Source: Streptomyces sp. NRRL F-5122
GTDB taxonomy: Bacteria > Actinomycetota > Actinomycetes > Streptomycetales > Streptomycetaceae
Assembly (NCBI RefSeq): GCF_001507435.1
Contig: NZ_LMWH01000161.1
Coordinates: forward strand, 1 to 64,000
Length of the DNA: 64,000 bases
Reading direction: 5' to 3'
Shown: one piece after another, positions 25,495 through 34,693 of the stretch
Layout of the letters: every line of letters begins with the position of its first letter
How positions within the stretch are numbered: position 1 is the first letter of the stretch
The notes under the pieces: model-generated
What the model was told of the DNA's origin: nothing
The model's input: only the letters and a program-made list of their open reading frames with translations
Databases searched by the model: none
Translations under genes and position numbers: made by a program

Positions 25495-26885
25495 CCGCCC
25501 GTACCGACAAGCCGCACGAGATCGTCGAGCGCACCCTCGAACTGTCCCGCGCGGACGGGTGCGTCGTCATCGCCGACGAGCACTCCACCGCCAATCTGCG
25601 CTGGGCGGGCAACGCGCTCACCACGAACGGGGTGACCCGCGGACGCACCCTCACCGTCATCGCGACCGTCGACGGCAAGGAGGGCACCGCGTCCGGTGTC
25701 GTCTCCCGTTCCGCCGTCACCGCGGGCGAGCTGGAGTCCCTGGTACGGGCCGCGGAGGCCGCCGCACACGGCGCCGGACCGGCGGAGGACGCGAATCCGC
25801 TGGTGACGGGGGTGCCCGAGTCCCCGGACTTCACGGACGCCCCCGCCGAGACCTCGTCCGCCGTCTTCACCGACTTCGCCCCGGCGCTGGGCGAGTCGTT
25901 CGCACGCGCGCGTGCCGGCGGCCGTGAGCTGTACGGCTTCGCCAACCACGAGCTCGTCTCCACCTACCTCGCCACGTCTGCCGGACTGCGCCTGCGCCAC
26001 GACCAGCCCAACGGCACCCTGGAGCTCAACGCCAAGTCCCCGGACCGTACGCGCTCGGCCTGGGCCGGCCGCTCGACCCGCGACTTCAAGGACGTCGACC
26101 CGGCGGCGATGGACGCGGAGCTGGCCCGGCGGCTGGGGTGGGCGGAGCGCAGGATCGAGCTGCCCGCGGGCCGGTACGAGACGCTGCTGCCCCCGACCGC
26201 CGTCGCCGACCTGCTGATCTACCAGATGTGGTCCGCGGCGGCCCGGGACGCGGCCGAGGGCCGCACGGTGTTCAGCCGGACCGGTGGCGGCACACGCGTC
26301 GGCGAGAGGCTCTCCGAGCTGCCGCTGACGCTGCGCAGCGATCCCCATGAGCCCGGCCTGGAGACGGCGCCCTTCGTCGTCGCGCACGCCTCCGGCGACG
26401 ACGCATCGGTGTTCGACAACGGACTGCCGCTCGAGGCCACCGAGTGGATCCGCGGCGGCGAGCTGAAGCACCTGACGGCCACGCGGCACAGCGCGGGCCT
26501 GACCGGCCTTCCGGTCACACCGTCGATCGGGAACCTGATCCTCGACGGGGGCTCCGACCGGTCCCTGGAGGAGATGGTCGCGAACACCGAGCGCGGGCTG
26601 CTGCTGACCTGCCTGTGGTACATCCGCGAGGTGGACCCGGCGACGCTGCTGCTCACCGGCCTGACCCGGGACGGCGTCTACCTCGTGGAGAACGGCGAGG
26701 TCGCGGGCGAGGTCAACAACTTCCGCTTCAACGAGTCCCCGGTCGACCTGCTGGGCCGGGCGACGGAGGCGGGGCGCACGGAGAAGACCCTGCCGCGCGA
26801 ATGGAGCGACTGGTTCACCCGCGCCGCGATGCCCCCGGTGCGGGTGCCCGATTTCAACATGAGTTCAGTCAGTCAGGGCGTATAA
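25491..26885 (+). CDS. tldE: TldE/PmbA family protein
   Basis: The 464-residue partner of TldD belongs to the same PmbA fold but lacks HExxxH, as expected for the non-catalytic subunit. Recognisable segments are [16 protein letters not shown] near residue 35 and the late [18 protein letters not shown] and NNFRFNESP motifs. It begins with an ATG overlapping the tldD stop, so translation is coupled. No candidate RiPP precursor is visible next to the pair. Confidence 0.92.
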   Translation: MTARTDKPHEIVERTLELSRADGCVVIADEHSTANLRWAGNALTTNGVTRGRTLTVIATVDGKEGTASGVVSRSAVTAGELESLVRAAEAAAHGAGPAEDANPLVTGVPESPDFTDAPAETSSAVFTDFAPALGESFARARAGGRELYGFANHELVSTYLATSAGLRLRHDQPNGTLELNAKSPDRTRSAWAGRSTRDFKDVDPAAMDAELARRLGWAERRIELPAGRYETLLPPTAVADLLIYQMWSAAARDAAEGRTVFSRTGGGTRVGERLSELPLTLRSDPHEPGLETAPFVVAHASGDDASVFDNGLPLEATEWIRGGELKHLTATRHSAGLTGLPVTPSIGNLILDGGSDRSLEEMVANTERGLLLTCLWYIREVDPATLLLTGLTRDGVYLVENGEVAGEVNNFRFNESPVDLLGRATEAGRTEKTLPREWSDWFTRAAMPPVRVPDFNMSSVSQGV

Positions 26886-26941
26886 CCTCGTATTCGGCTG
26901 TCACCAGACCGCCGAGGATCATCCAAGGAGACACGAGAACC

Positions 26942-28210
26942 GTGACGGACATCGTCGACGAACTGAAGTGGCGCGGGCTGATCGCCCTCTCCACGGACGA
27001 GGACGCATTGCGCAAGGCGTTCGCGGACGGTCCCGTCACGTTCTATTGCGGCTTCGACCCGACCGCGCCCAGCCTGCACCTCGGCAACCTCGTGCAGATC
27101 CTGACGATGCGCCGCATCCAGCAGGCCGGCAACCGCCCGCTGGGCCTGGTCGGGGGTGCGACGGGCCTGATCGGCGACCCCAAGCCGACCGCGGAGCGCA
27201 CGCTGAACGACCCCGAGGTGGTGGCCGGCTGGGTGGCGCGGCTGCGCGGCCAGATCGAGAAGTTCCTCGACTTCGAGGGGCCGAACGCCGCGACCATGGT
27301 GAACAACCTCGACTGGACGCAGGGGCTGTCGGCCATCGACTTCCTGCGGGACATCGGCAAGCACTTCCGGGTCAACAAGATGATCACGAAGGAGGCCGTC
27401 GCCCGGCGGCTGCACTCGGACGCGGGCATCAGCTACACGGAGTTCAGCTACCAGATCCTGCAGGGCATGGACTTCCTGGAGCTGTACCGCCGGTACGGCT
27501 GCACGCTGCAGACCGGCGGCAGCGACCAGTGGGGCAACCTCACCGCGGGTGCTGACCTGATCCACAAGGTCGAGCCGCACGTCGCGGTGCACGCCCTGGC
27601 CACCCCGCTGATCACCAAGGCGGACGGCACCAAGTTCGGCAAGACGGAGTCCGGCACGGTCTGGCTCGACCCGGAGCTGACCACGCCGTACGCCTTCTAC
27701 CAGTTCTGGCTGAACGCCGACGACCGGGACATCTCGAAGTTCCTGCGCATCTTCAGCTTCAGGTCCCACGCCGAGATCGAGGAACTGGAGCAGCAGACCC
27801 TGGAGCGGCCCCAGGCCCGTGCCGCGCAGCGTGCGCTGGCCGAGGAGCTGACCACGCTGGTGCACGGTGCCGATCAGACGGACGCCGTCATCGCGGCGTC
27901 CAAGGCCCTCTTCGGGCAGGGCGAGCTGGCCGAGCTCGACGAGAGCACGCTGGCCGCGGCCCTGTCCGAGCTGCCGTACGTCCGGGTCGCCGAGCTCGGG
28001 CCGGTCGTGGACCTGTTCGCCGAGGTCGGCCTGGTGGCCAGCAAGTCGGCCGCGCGGCGCACGGTGAAGGAGGGCGGCGCCTACGTGAACAACGTCAAGG
28101 TGGCCGCCGAGGACGCCGTCCCCGCCGGGGAGGACCTGCTCCACGGCCGCTGGCTGGTGCTGCGGCGCGGCAAGAAGAACCTCGCCGCGGTGGAGGTCAC
28201 GAGCGCCTGA
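26942..28210 (+). CDS. tyrS: Tyrosyl-tRNA synthetase
   Basis: The 422-residue class I synthetase has the HIGH-equivalent HLGN at 46-49, the tyrosine-pocket segments ([18 protein letters not shown] around 192-199) and KFGKT at 231-235 in place of KMSKS. An S4 RNA-binding domain occupies about 355-420. The GTG start at 26942 has AAGGAGA about 11 bp upstream. It is 56 bp downstream of tldE. I see no T-box leader. A perfect hairpin terminates it. Confidence 0.97.
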   Translation: MTDIVDELKWRGLIALSTDEDALRKAFADGPVTFYCGFDPTAPSLHLGNLVQILTMRRIQQAGNRPLGLVGGATGLIGDPKPTAERTLNDPEVVAGWVARLRGQIEKFLDFEGPNAATMVNNLDWTQGLSAIDFLRDIGKHFRVNKMITKEAVARRLHSDAGISYTEFSYQILQGMDFLELYRRYGCTLQTGGSDQWGNLTAGADLIHKVEPHVAVHALATPLITKADGTKFGKTESGTVWLDPELTTPYAFYQFWLNADDRDISKFLRIFSFRSHAEIEELEQQTLERPQARAAQRALAEELTTLVHGADQTDAVIAASKALFGQGELAELDESTLAAALSELPYVRVAELGPVVDLFAEVGLVASKSAARRTVKEGGAYVNNVKVAAEDAVPAGEDLLHGRWLVLRRGKKNLAAVEVTSA

Positions 28211-28229
28211 TCCGCGCCCGTACGCCACG

Positions 28230-28268
28230 GGGGGAGGGGGCGGTCCCGTCGGGACCGCCCCCTCCCCC
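28230..28268. terminator. Terminator after tyrS
   Basis: Perfect 18-bp stem (28230-28247 with 28251-28268) with a 3-nt loop between tyrS and the convergent 28276 gene. Confidence 0.9.
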
Positions 28269-28275
28269 GGTGGCG

Positions 28276-28557
28276 TCAGGCCCGCTCCCTGTGCCGGCTC
28301 CCCTTCATCGTGGTGTACGCCATCTCGCCCAGGAACACGAGGACGATCGCCGCTGCGAGCTGGAGGCCGTGGCGGCCCCAGTCGATGCCGCGGGTCTCCG
28401 CGATGCCGATGGACCGGGCGATCGCGTTGCCGATGATGCCGCCGATCAGGCCCATGAGGGTGGTCAGCCACAGCGGGCTGTGCTGTTTGCCCGGCAGGAT
28501 GAGCTTGGCCAGCAGGCCCAGCACGAATCCGACGATGATCGCCCACAACCAGCCCAT
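28276..28557 (-). CDS. GlsB/YeaQ/YmgE-family stress membrane protein
   Basis: The 93-residue protein starts at ATG 28557 (MGWLWAIIVGFVLGLLAKLILPG), preceded by GGAGG at 6 bp. Three hydrophobic segments and the glycine-rich middle (LMGLIGGIIGNAIA) match transglycosylase-associated proteins of this family, linked to general stress in other bacteria. The polar C-terminus is extended compared with Escherichia coli homologues. It is convergent with tyrS. Confidence 0.88.
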   Translation of the reverse strand: MGWLWAIIVGFVLGLLAKLILPGKQHSPLWLTTLMGLIGGIIGNAIARSIGIAETRGIDWGRHGLQLAAAIVLVFLGEMAYTTMKGSRHRERA

Positions 28558-28798
28558 GGCTGCCTCCTCGTACGGCTCGACGTGAGCATTACGCCCAGTG
28601 TCGGACCGTGCGCCGTACGGCGCATGTCGGATACCCCCGTCCGCGGGACTGCGCGGTGCCGTCAGCGGGACAGCAGGCGCCCCGGTCTCGAATGCGACGC
28701 AGCCGCGGCGTAACGTTGTCGGTGTCCGGACCCGGCCGCTGGCCCGGGGCGGACCAGGTTCGGGCCGGGGAGAGCCCGGGGCAGGCGGGTGGTGGAAC

Positions 28799-29230
28799 AT
28801 GCGGAAGCTGAACAACGGCGGTCACGCCCCGGTATTCCGGATCACCGGTGCCCGGCAGGGTCTTGCGGACGACGTGCGCGCCCGGCAGCGCCGCTACATC
28901 ATCTCGATGAGCGTGCGCACGGTGTCGGTGATCCTCGCGGCCACGCTGTGGAACGTCTCCAGGCCGGTCGCCGTCGTCGCGCTGATCCTGGGGGCCGTCC
29001 TCCCCTATGTCGCCGTCGTCATCGCCAACGCCGGACGGGAGAACGCACCGTCGCTCCCGTCGACTTTCGTCAGTGCGCCCATGCGTCCGATGATCGCCCC
29101 CTCGCAGAACGAGGAATCCTCGCAACCGGAGGATTCCGGTCGTGGGCACGACGCCGCAGACCCTCTCCAGGATGGCGTCGAGGCCGACTTCACAGCGGGT
29201 GTCCGAAGCGAGCCGCACGAGCGGGCCTGA
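28799..29230 (+). CDS. DUF3099-domain membrane protein
   Basis: The 143-residue protein carries a DUF3099-like N-terminal region (VFRITGARQGLADDVRARQRRYIISMSVRT) followed by two transmembrane helices (about 35-75) and a polar acidic tail. The family is actinobacterial and of unknown function. The ribosome site upstream of ATG 28799 is weak (GGTGGAAC). It is divergent from the GlsB-like gene across about 240 bp. Confidence 0.8.
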   Translation: MRKLNNGGHAPVFRITGARQGLADDVRARQRRYIISMSVRTVSVILAATLWNVSRPVAVVALILGAVLPYVAVVIANAGRENAPSLPSTFVSAPMRPMIAPSQNEESSQPEDSGRGHDAADPLQDGVEADFTAGVRSEPHERA

Positions 29231-29438
29231 GCCGCCGGAGGGCCCTTCCCGGGCGGAATCGCACCCCCTGCCAAGCTCAGGAAAAGCTCAGATCAATCAT
29301 GTAGTTCCAGTGCCGGGCGGCGGGTCACCCGTGACATACTCCCTATGCGCTCCGCATCCCCCGTCGGAGCGACGGACCGACGCCGGGCAGCTCCCCCCGT
29401 GGCTGCTCGGCGTCGCCTTTTCCCGGCGCGCTAGGGTC

Positions 29439-29684
29439 ATGGGTGTGATGGGACCTGACCCCGATTCGCCCATGTGTTCCGCCAAGGGCTGCCGTGCGGA
29501 CGCCGTATGGGTGCTCGCCTGGAACAACCCGAAGCTGCACACGCCCGAGCGCCGCAAGACATGGCTCGCGTGCGACGAGCACCGCGAGCACCTGTCGCAA
29601 TTCCTCGGCGTACGGGGATTCCTGAAGGACGTTGTGCGACTCGAGGACTGGGAGTCCCACAACACCGACTCGCACGCGGGCTGA
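29439..29684 (+). CDS. Small conserved Cys/His protein of unknown function
   Basis: Up to 81 residues with a CSAKGCRADAV motif near the N-terminus and CDEHREHL later, a spacing that could bind zinc. Conserved relatives in Streptomyces are, as I recall, sometimes mislabelled acetone carboxylase. Start choice is open: ATG 29439, or GTG 29445, which lies exactly 7 bases after TAGGGT (29432-29437) and would be leaderless. The stop is 1 bp from the convergent moaA stop with no hairpin between. Confidence 0.75.
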   Translation: MGVMGPDPDSPMCSAKGCRADAVWVLAWNNPKLHTPERRKTWLACDEHREHLSQFLGVRGFLKDVVRLEDWESHNTDSHAG

Positions 29685-29685
29685 A

Positions 29686-30675
29686 TCAGCCGCCGATCGC
29701 CGACATCGGCCGCTCGGGCTGCAGGAACGACGGGTCGTCCAGCCCGGAACCGGCCTTCTTGCCCCACATCGCGAGCCGCCAGACACGGGCGATCTCCTCG
29801 TCGGGGGCCCCGGAGCGCAGGGCCTCCCGCAGGTCGGTCTCCTCGGTGGCGAACAGGCATGTCCGTATCTGGCCGTCGGCCGTCAGCCGGGTACGGTCGC
29901 AGGCCGCGCAGAACGGGCGCGTGACCGAGGCGATCACACCGACACGGTGCGGGCCGCCGTCCACGATCCAGCGCTCGGCCGGGGCGGAACCGCGCTCCCG
30001 GTCGCCCTCGGGGGTCAGTTCGAAGCGGGTGCGGAGCGAGGCCAGGATGTCGGCCGCGGTGACCATGCCCTCGCGCTTCCATCCGTGCTGGGCGTCCAGC
30101 GGCATCTGCTCGATGAAGCGCAGTTCATAGCCGTGTTCGACCGCCCAGGCCAGCAGGTCCGGGGCCTCGTCGTGGTTCAGCCCGGGCATCAGGACGGTGT
30201 TGACCTTGACCGGGGTCAGGCCCGCGTCATGGGCGGCCCGCAGCCCCTCGATGACGTCCTTGTGCCGGTCCCGGCGTGTGAGGGCCTTGAAGACATCGGG
30301 GCGCAGGGTGTCCAGGGAGACGTTCACCCGGTCCAGGCCCGCCGCCTTCAGTGCCGCGGCCGTGCGCTTGAGGCCGATGCCGTTCGTGGTGAGGGACATC
30401 CGGGGGCGGGAGGCCAGCCCGGCGATCCTCTCCACGATGCCGACCAGCCCGGGGCGCAGCAGCGGCTCGCCACCCGTGAAGCGGACCTCCTCGATACCGA
30501 GGGAGGTGACCGCGATGTCGATCAGGCGCACGATCTCGTCGTCACTGAGCAGGTCGGGCTTGGCCAGCCACTGCAGGCCCTCCTCGGGCATGCAGTACGT
30601 GCACCTCAGATTGCACCGGTCGGTCAGCGAGACCCGCAGATCGGTGGCAACCCGGCCGTAGGTGTCGATGAGCAC
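29686..30675 (-). CDS. moaA: GTP 3',8-cyclase MoaA (molybdenum cofactor synthesis)
   Basis: The 329-residue radical SAM enzyme converts GTP to the cyclised precursor of molybdopterin. The SAM cluster cysteines are C21, C25 and C28 (CNLRCTYC). A second cluster site lies in the C-terminal third (CAACDRTRL and RTCLF). The extreme C-terminus ends in the essential Gly-Gly. GTG 30675 has a strong GGAGGGGG ribosome site. No other moa gene is adjacent. Confidence 0.96.
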   Translation of the reverse strand: MLIDTYGRVATDLRVSLTDRCNLRCTYCMPEEGLQWLAKPDLLSDDEIVRLIDIAVTSLGIEEVRFTGGEPLLRPGLVGIVERIAGLASRPRMSLTTNGIGLKRTAAALKAAGLDRVNVSLDTLRPDVFKALTRRDRHKDVIEGLRAAHDAGLTPVKVNTVLMPGLNHDEAPDLLAWAVEHGYELRFIEQMPLDAQHGWKREGMVTAADILASLRTRFELTPEGDRERGSAPAERWIVDGGPHRVGVIASVTRPFCAACDRTRLTADGQIRTCLFATEETDLREALRSGAPDEEIARVWRLAMWGKKAGSGLDDPSFLQPERPMSAIGG

Positions 30676-30770
30676 GTGAGCCCCCTCCCTCGTCGCGGAT
30701 CACACACTTCTCGTTACATGCGAGCCTACGTGACCCCGCCGACATCAGCAGCGACCGGATTCACCGGACA

Positions 30771-30812
30771 TGACGCGGCCGCGTCGTAGATCCCTACGAC
30801 GCGGCCGCGTCA
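30771..30812. terminator. Perfect 19-bp inverted repeat, terminator of actP operon
   Basis: Arms 30771-30789 and 30794-30812 pair without mismatch around ATCC. Each arm itself contains the palindrome GACGCGGCCGCGTC, so alternative cruciforms are possible. It lies 8 bp past the actP stop on the minus strand. Confidence 0.88.
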
Positions 30813-30820
30813 CGGTGCGG

Positions 30821-32440
30821 TCAGTGCGCTCCGGTGCCGGTCAGGGAGCGGACCTCCAACTCCGCGTACTTGCCCGCGTCCGGCTCCTCCTTCGACAGAT
30901 ACGTGCCGAGAATGCCCAGCAGGAAGCCGACCGGGATCGAGATGATGCCCGGGTTCTCCAGCGGGAACCAATGGAAGTCGACGTCCGGGAACATCGACGT
31001 CTCCTTGCCGGACACCACCGGCGAGAACAGCACCAGGCCGACGGCGGTGACCAGGCCGCCGTAGATCGACCACAGGGCGCCGCTGGTGGTGAAGCGCTTC
31101 CAGAACAGGCTGTAGAGGATGGTCGGGAGGTTGGCGGAGGCGGCGACGGCGAAGGCCAGGGCGACCAGTCCCGCCACGTTCAGATCGCGGGCGAGGGCAC
31201 CGAGGACGATGGACACGGCGCCGATGCCGACCGTCGCCCAGCGCGCCGCGTTCAACTCCTGCTTCTCGTCGGCCTTCCCCTTCTTGATGACGTTGGCGTA
31301 GATGTCGTGCGCGAACGACGAGGACGAGGCCAGGGTCAGTCCCGCGACGACTGCGAGGATCGTGGCGAAGGCGACCGCGGAGATGCTGGCCAGCAGGATC
31401 GCGCCCCAACTGGAGTCGACGCCGCCCAGATGCAGGGCGAGCAGGGGCGCGGCCGTGTTGCCCGCCTTGTTGGAGGCGATGATCTCGTCCGGCTTGATCA
31501 GGGCCGCGGCCCCGAAGCCGAGGGCGAGCGTCATCAGGTAGAAGGCGCCGATGAGGCCGATCGCCCAGTTCACCGACTTCCGGGCGGCCTTGGCGGTGGG
31601 CACCGTGTAGAAGCGGATCAGGATGTGCGGCAGGCCGGCGGTGCCGAGGACCAGGGCGATGCCCAGGGAGATGAAGTCGAGCTTGGTCGTGCCGGTGGCA
31701 CCGTATTTGAGACCGGGCTCCAGGAAGGCCGCGCCCTTGCCGCTGTTGCTGGCGGCCTTGCCGAGCAGGTCCGAGAGGTTGAAGTTGAACTTCAGCAGCA
31801 CCAGGAAGGTCAGCAGCAGCGCGCCCGCGATCAGCAGGACCGCCTTGACCATCTGCACCCAGGTGGTGCCCTTCATGCCGCCGATGGTGACGTACACGAT
31901 CATCAGGACGCCGACGAGTGCGACGATGCCGACCTTGCCGCCGTCGCTGGTGATGCCGAGCAGCAGCGAGACCAGGACGCCCGCACCCGCCATCTGGGCC
32001 AGCAGATAGAAGATCGACACGACGATCGTGGAGGTGCCGGCCGCGGTGCGGACCGGACGCTGCCGCATGCGGTAGGCCAGTACGTCGCCCATGGTGTAGC
32101 GGCCGGAGTTGCGCAGCGGCTCGGCGACCAGGAGCAGGGCCACCAGCCAGGCGACCAGGAACCCGATGGAGTACAGGAAGCCGTCGTAGCCGGCGAGGGC
32201 GATCGCGCCCGCGATACCGAGGAAGGACGCGGCGGACATGTAGTCGCCGGAGACGGCCAGGCCGTTCTGGAAGGCGGTGAACTGGCGGCCGCCCGCGTAG
32301 AAGTCGACGGCGTTCTTGGTCTGGCGGCCCGCCCACACGGTGATGACGAGGGTCGCGGCGACGAACACCGCGAACAGGGTGATGATCAGCGGCCGGTGCT
32401 CGCTCGCCTCACCGGCGGCCATGACGAGTGTGGGGCTCAT
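30821..32440 (-). CDS. actP: Cation/acetate symporter ActP (SSS family)
   Basis: The 539-residue polytopic protein is a sodium:solute symporter of the acetate permease type. AVDFYAGGRQFTAFQNGLAVSGDYMSAASFLGIAG near the N-terminus is the diagnostic first segment, GTAGLPHILIRFYTV the mid-protein signature. About 13 membrane helices are evident. It overlaps the upstream DUF485 gene by 4 bp, the classic yjcH-actP order, so the two are translationally coupled. A CRP-like palindrome precedes the operon. Confidence 0.95.
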   Translation of the reverse strand: MSPTLVMAAGEASEHRPLIITLFAVFVAATLVITVWAGRQTKNAVDFYAGGRQFTAFQNGLAVSGDYMSAASFLGIAGAIALAGYDGFLYSIGFLVAWLVALLLVAEPLRNSGRYTMGDVLAYRMRQRPVRTAAGTSTIVVSIFYLLAQMAGAGVLVSLLLGITSDGGKVGIVALVGVLMIVYVTIGGMKGTTWVQMVKAVLLIAGALLLTFLVLLKFNFNLSDLLGKAASNSGKGAAFLEPGLKYGATGTTKLDFISLGIALVLGTAGLPHILIRFYTVPTAKAARKSVNWAIGLIGAFYLMTLALGFGAAALIKPDEIIASNKAGNTAAPLLALHLGGVDSSWGAILLASISAVAFATILAVVAGLTLASSSSFAHDIYANVIKKGKADEKQELNAARWATVGIGAVSIVLGALARDLNVAGLVALAFAVAASANLPTILYSLFWKRFTTSGALWSIYGGLVTAVGLVLFSPVVSGKETSMFPDVDFHWFPLENPGIISIPVGFLLGILGTYLSKEEPDAGKYAELEVRSLTGTGAH

Positions 32441-32793
32441 GCGTCGTGCTCCATCCGGGACTTGATGGCCGCGGCCTTGGGGTCGAGCTTGGCGGCGGCG
32501 TGCCGCGAGTACCACCACGCGATCAGGAACGTGGTGAGGAACTGGGCGAGGCCGAGCACCAGGGCGACGTTGATGTTGCCGAAGAGCTTGGTGCCCATGA
32601 ATCCGCCCGCGTAGTTGGACAGCAGGACGTAGACCAGGTACCAGGCGATGAACGCCACGGTCAGCGGGAAGGCGAACGAGCGGTGGGAGCGGCGCAGTTC
32701 GCCGAACTCGGCGCCTTCCTGGACCGCCCTGAACTCCTCGGTGGACGGCAGTTCGTGTCCGGCCCTCGAGGGGGGAGGTGCGTCTGTGGCCAC
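32437..32793 (-). CDS. DUF485 membrane protein (YjcH-like partner of ActP)
   Basis: The 118-residue protein starts at GTG 32793, which has GAGGAG at a good distance; an upstream in-frame GTG at 32838 lies within the CRP-like site and is unlikely. Two transmembrane helices (about 45-70 and 80-100) and the LRRSHRSFAFPLTVAFIAWYL segment define DUF485. Such proteins are regularly encoded before actP and may assist its assembly. Confidence 0.9.
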   Translation of the reverse strand: MATDAPPPSRAGHELPSTEEFRAVQEGAEFGELRRSHRSFAFPLTVAFIAWYLVYVLLSNYAGGFMGTKLFGNINVALVLGLAQFLTTFLIAWWYSRHAAAKLDPKAAAIKSRMEHDA

Positions 32794-32823
32794 GGAGTCT
32801 CCTCGCGTTACGGGTGCGATCAC

Positions 32824-32839
32824 AGTGATGTGGATCACA
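32824..32839. promoter_or_regulatory. CRP-like binding site AGTGATGTGGATCACA
   Basis: The 16-mer matches the TGTGA-N6-TCACA CRP consensus with one mismatch. It lies 31-46 bp upstream of the DUF485-actP start and about 255 bp from the divergent subtilase. Control of acetate uptake by cAMP-CRP is known in enterics; here it is inferred. Confidence 0.65.
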
Positions 32840-33095
32840 TAGCCGAGTGCGACCGTAGCGCTCCGTCTCGTGATCCGGCAGGGGGCGCCGATCGTCCTGG
32901 AGCTCCCTGCACAGGCTCACGGCGCCGGGGGTGGGCCGGTTCAACTTCTCTTTACTTCTTTCGTACCTCGTTCCCGGAAGTCATTGCTGACGAGCCGCGA
33001 CGGCGGATAGCTTCGCCACTGCACCACCCGTCATGTACCTGCCGGACACCACCCGTGTCCCGGCATGTTCACGTTCCGGATGATGTGGAGATCCC

Positions 33096-34622
33096 ATGGC
33101 TCATCTGCGTTCCAGACGCCGGCTCGCACTCGCCGTACCGGTCGTGCTGTCGCTCACCGCCTCACTGGGCTTCCTGCCGGGTGCCGCGTCGGCCGCCCCG
33201 CGCACCACCACCGTGCGGGCCGCCGCCGGCCCCGAACTCGCCTACGTCGTCAACACCAGGACGGACCGTCACACGATCTCCGCGGTACAGCGGGCCATCA
33301 CCGCGGCCGGCGGCACGGTCGTGGTGACGTACGACAGGATCGGCGTGATCGTCGTCCACTCCTCGAACCCCGAGTTCGCACAGACCCTGCGCGCGGTCCG
33401 CGGGGTGCAGTCCGCGGGTGCGACCCGGACCGCGCCGCTGACCCCGGCGGGAACGACGGAAGAGGGCGCCGCGCAGTATCTGACGAAGGCCCAGGCGGCG
33501 AAGGCCCGGAGTACCTCGGCTGCCGCGGGCGAGGGCGAGCCCCTCGAGGCCGACCAGTGGGACCTGCGGGCGATCGGCGCCGACAGGGCCGCGAAGATCG
33601 ACCCGGGCAGCCGGAGCGTCACGGTCGCCGTCATCGACACGGGCGTCGACGACACCCACCCCGATCTCGCCCCGAACTTCTCCGCGGCGCAGTCCGCGAA
33701 CTGCGTCGGCGGCAAGGCGGACACCTCGTACGGCGCCTGGCGCCCCGCGAACCCGGACCACTACCACGGCACCCATGTCGCCGGAGAGATCGCCGCGGCC
33801 CGCAACGGGATCGGCGTCGCCGGCGTCGCCCCGGGCGTCAAGGTCTCCGCCATCAAGGTCGCCGACCCGGTCAGCGAGCTCTTCTACCCCGAGAGCGTCG
33901 TCTGTGCGTTCGTGTTCGCCGCCGACCACGGCGTGGAGGTCACGAACAACAGCTACTACGTGGACCCGTGGCTGTACAACTGCATGGACGACCCCGACCA
34001 GCGGGCCATCGTCGACGCGGTCGACCGGGCCCAGCGGTACGCCCAGCGCAAGGGGACCCTCAACGTCGCGTCGGCGGGCAACTCCAACGACGACCTCGAC
34101 TCCCACGCCCTCGTCGACGCCTCCAGTCCCGACGACTCGACCGCGGTCACCCGCACCGTCGACCCGCACGAGTGCTTCGACGTACCGACGCAGTTGCCGG
34201 GCGTCGTGACGGTCGGCGCGACCGGCGTCACCAAGGCCAAGTCGTACTACTCCAGCTATGGCGACGGCGTGATCGACGTCGTGGCGCCGGGCGGCGACAA
34301 GTTCCAGATCCCGGACACGCCCTCGAAGAACGGCCGCGTCCTGTCCACGATGCCGAACGGCCAGTACGGCTTCCTGCAGGGCACATCCATGGCGTCCCCG
34401 CACGTCGCCGGCGTGGCGGCGCTGCTGAAGTCCGCGCACCCCTGGGCCGGCCCCGCCGTCCTCACGGCGCTGCTGAAGGCGCAGGCGGACAACCCCGGCT
34501 GCCCCACGGCTCCCTACGACGGTGACGGCGACGGGGTCGCGGACGCTACCTGTGTGGGCGGCAAGCGTGTGAACGGCTTCTACGGCTTCGGCATCGTCAA
34601 CGCGCTGCGAGCGGTCAAGTAG
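33096..34622 (+). CDS. Secreted subtilisin-like serine protease (S8 family), copy 1
   Basis: The 508-residue preproprotein has a signal peptide (about 1-34, ending ASA), an inhibitor-I9-like propeptide (about 45-110), then the S8 domain. Catalytic triad: Asp in VIDTGVDDTHPD (about 183), His in HGTHVAGE (about 226), Ser in GTSMASPHV (about 431). Cysteines in ANCVGG, YNCMDD and HECFD suggest disulfides. The C-terminal DGDGDGVAD resembles a calcium-binding stretch. The next gene is a closely similar paralogue, 71 bp downstream. A weak ribosome site precedes ATG 33096. Confidence 0.95.
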   Translation: MAHLRSRRRLALAVPVVLSLTASLGFLPGAASAAPRTTTVRAAAGPELAYVVNTRTDRHTISAVQRAITAAGGTVVVTYDRIGVIVVHSSNPEFAQTLRAVRGVQSAGATRTAPLTPAGTTEEGAAQYLTKAQAAKARSTSAAAGEGEPLEADQWDLRAIGADRAAKIDPGSRSVTVAVIDTGVDDTHPDLAPNFSAAQSANCVGGKADTSYGAWRPANPDHYHGTHVAGEIAAARNGIGVAGVAPGVKVSAIKVADPVSELFYPESVVCAFVFAADHGVEVTNNSYYVDPWLYNCMDDPDQRAIVDAVDRAQRYAQRKGTLNVASAGNSNDDLDSHALVDASSPDDSTAVTRTVDPHECFDVPTQLPGVVTVGATGVTKAKSYYSSYGDGVIDVVAPGGDKFQIPDTPSKNGRVLSTMPNGQYGFLQGTSMASPHVAGVAALLKSAHPWAGPAVLTALLKAQADNPGCPTAPYDGDGDGVADATCVGGKRVNGFYGFGIVNALRAVK

Positions 34623-34693
34623 CCGTTCTGAACCGCCTGTTGACGCACGGCCCGGATCGAACCGCTCATACCGCGAACGGAATTGGAGACATC

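Noticed and set aside
26886..26941. T-box leader for tyrS
   Set aside because: The gap to tldE is only 56 bp and has no T-box sequence.
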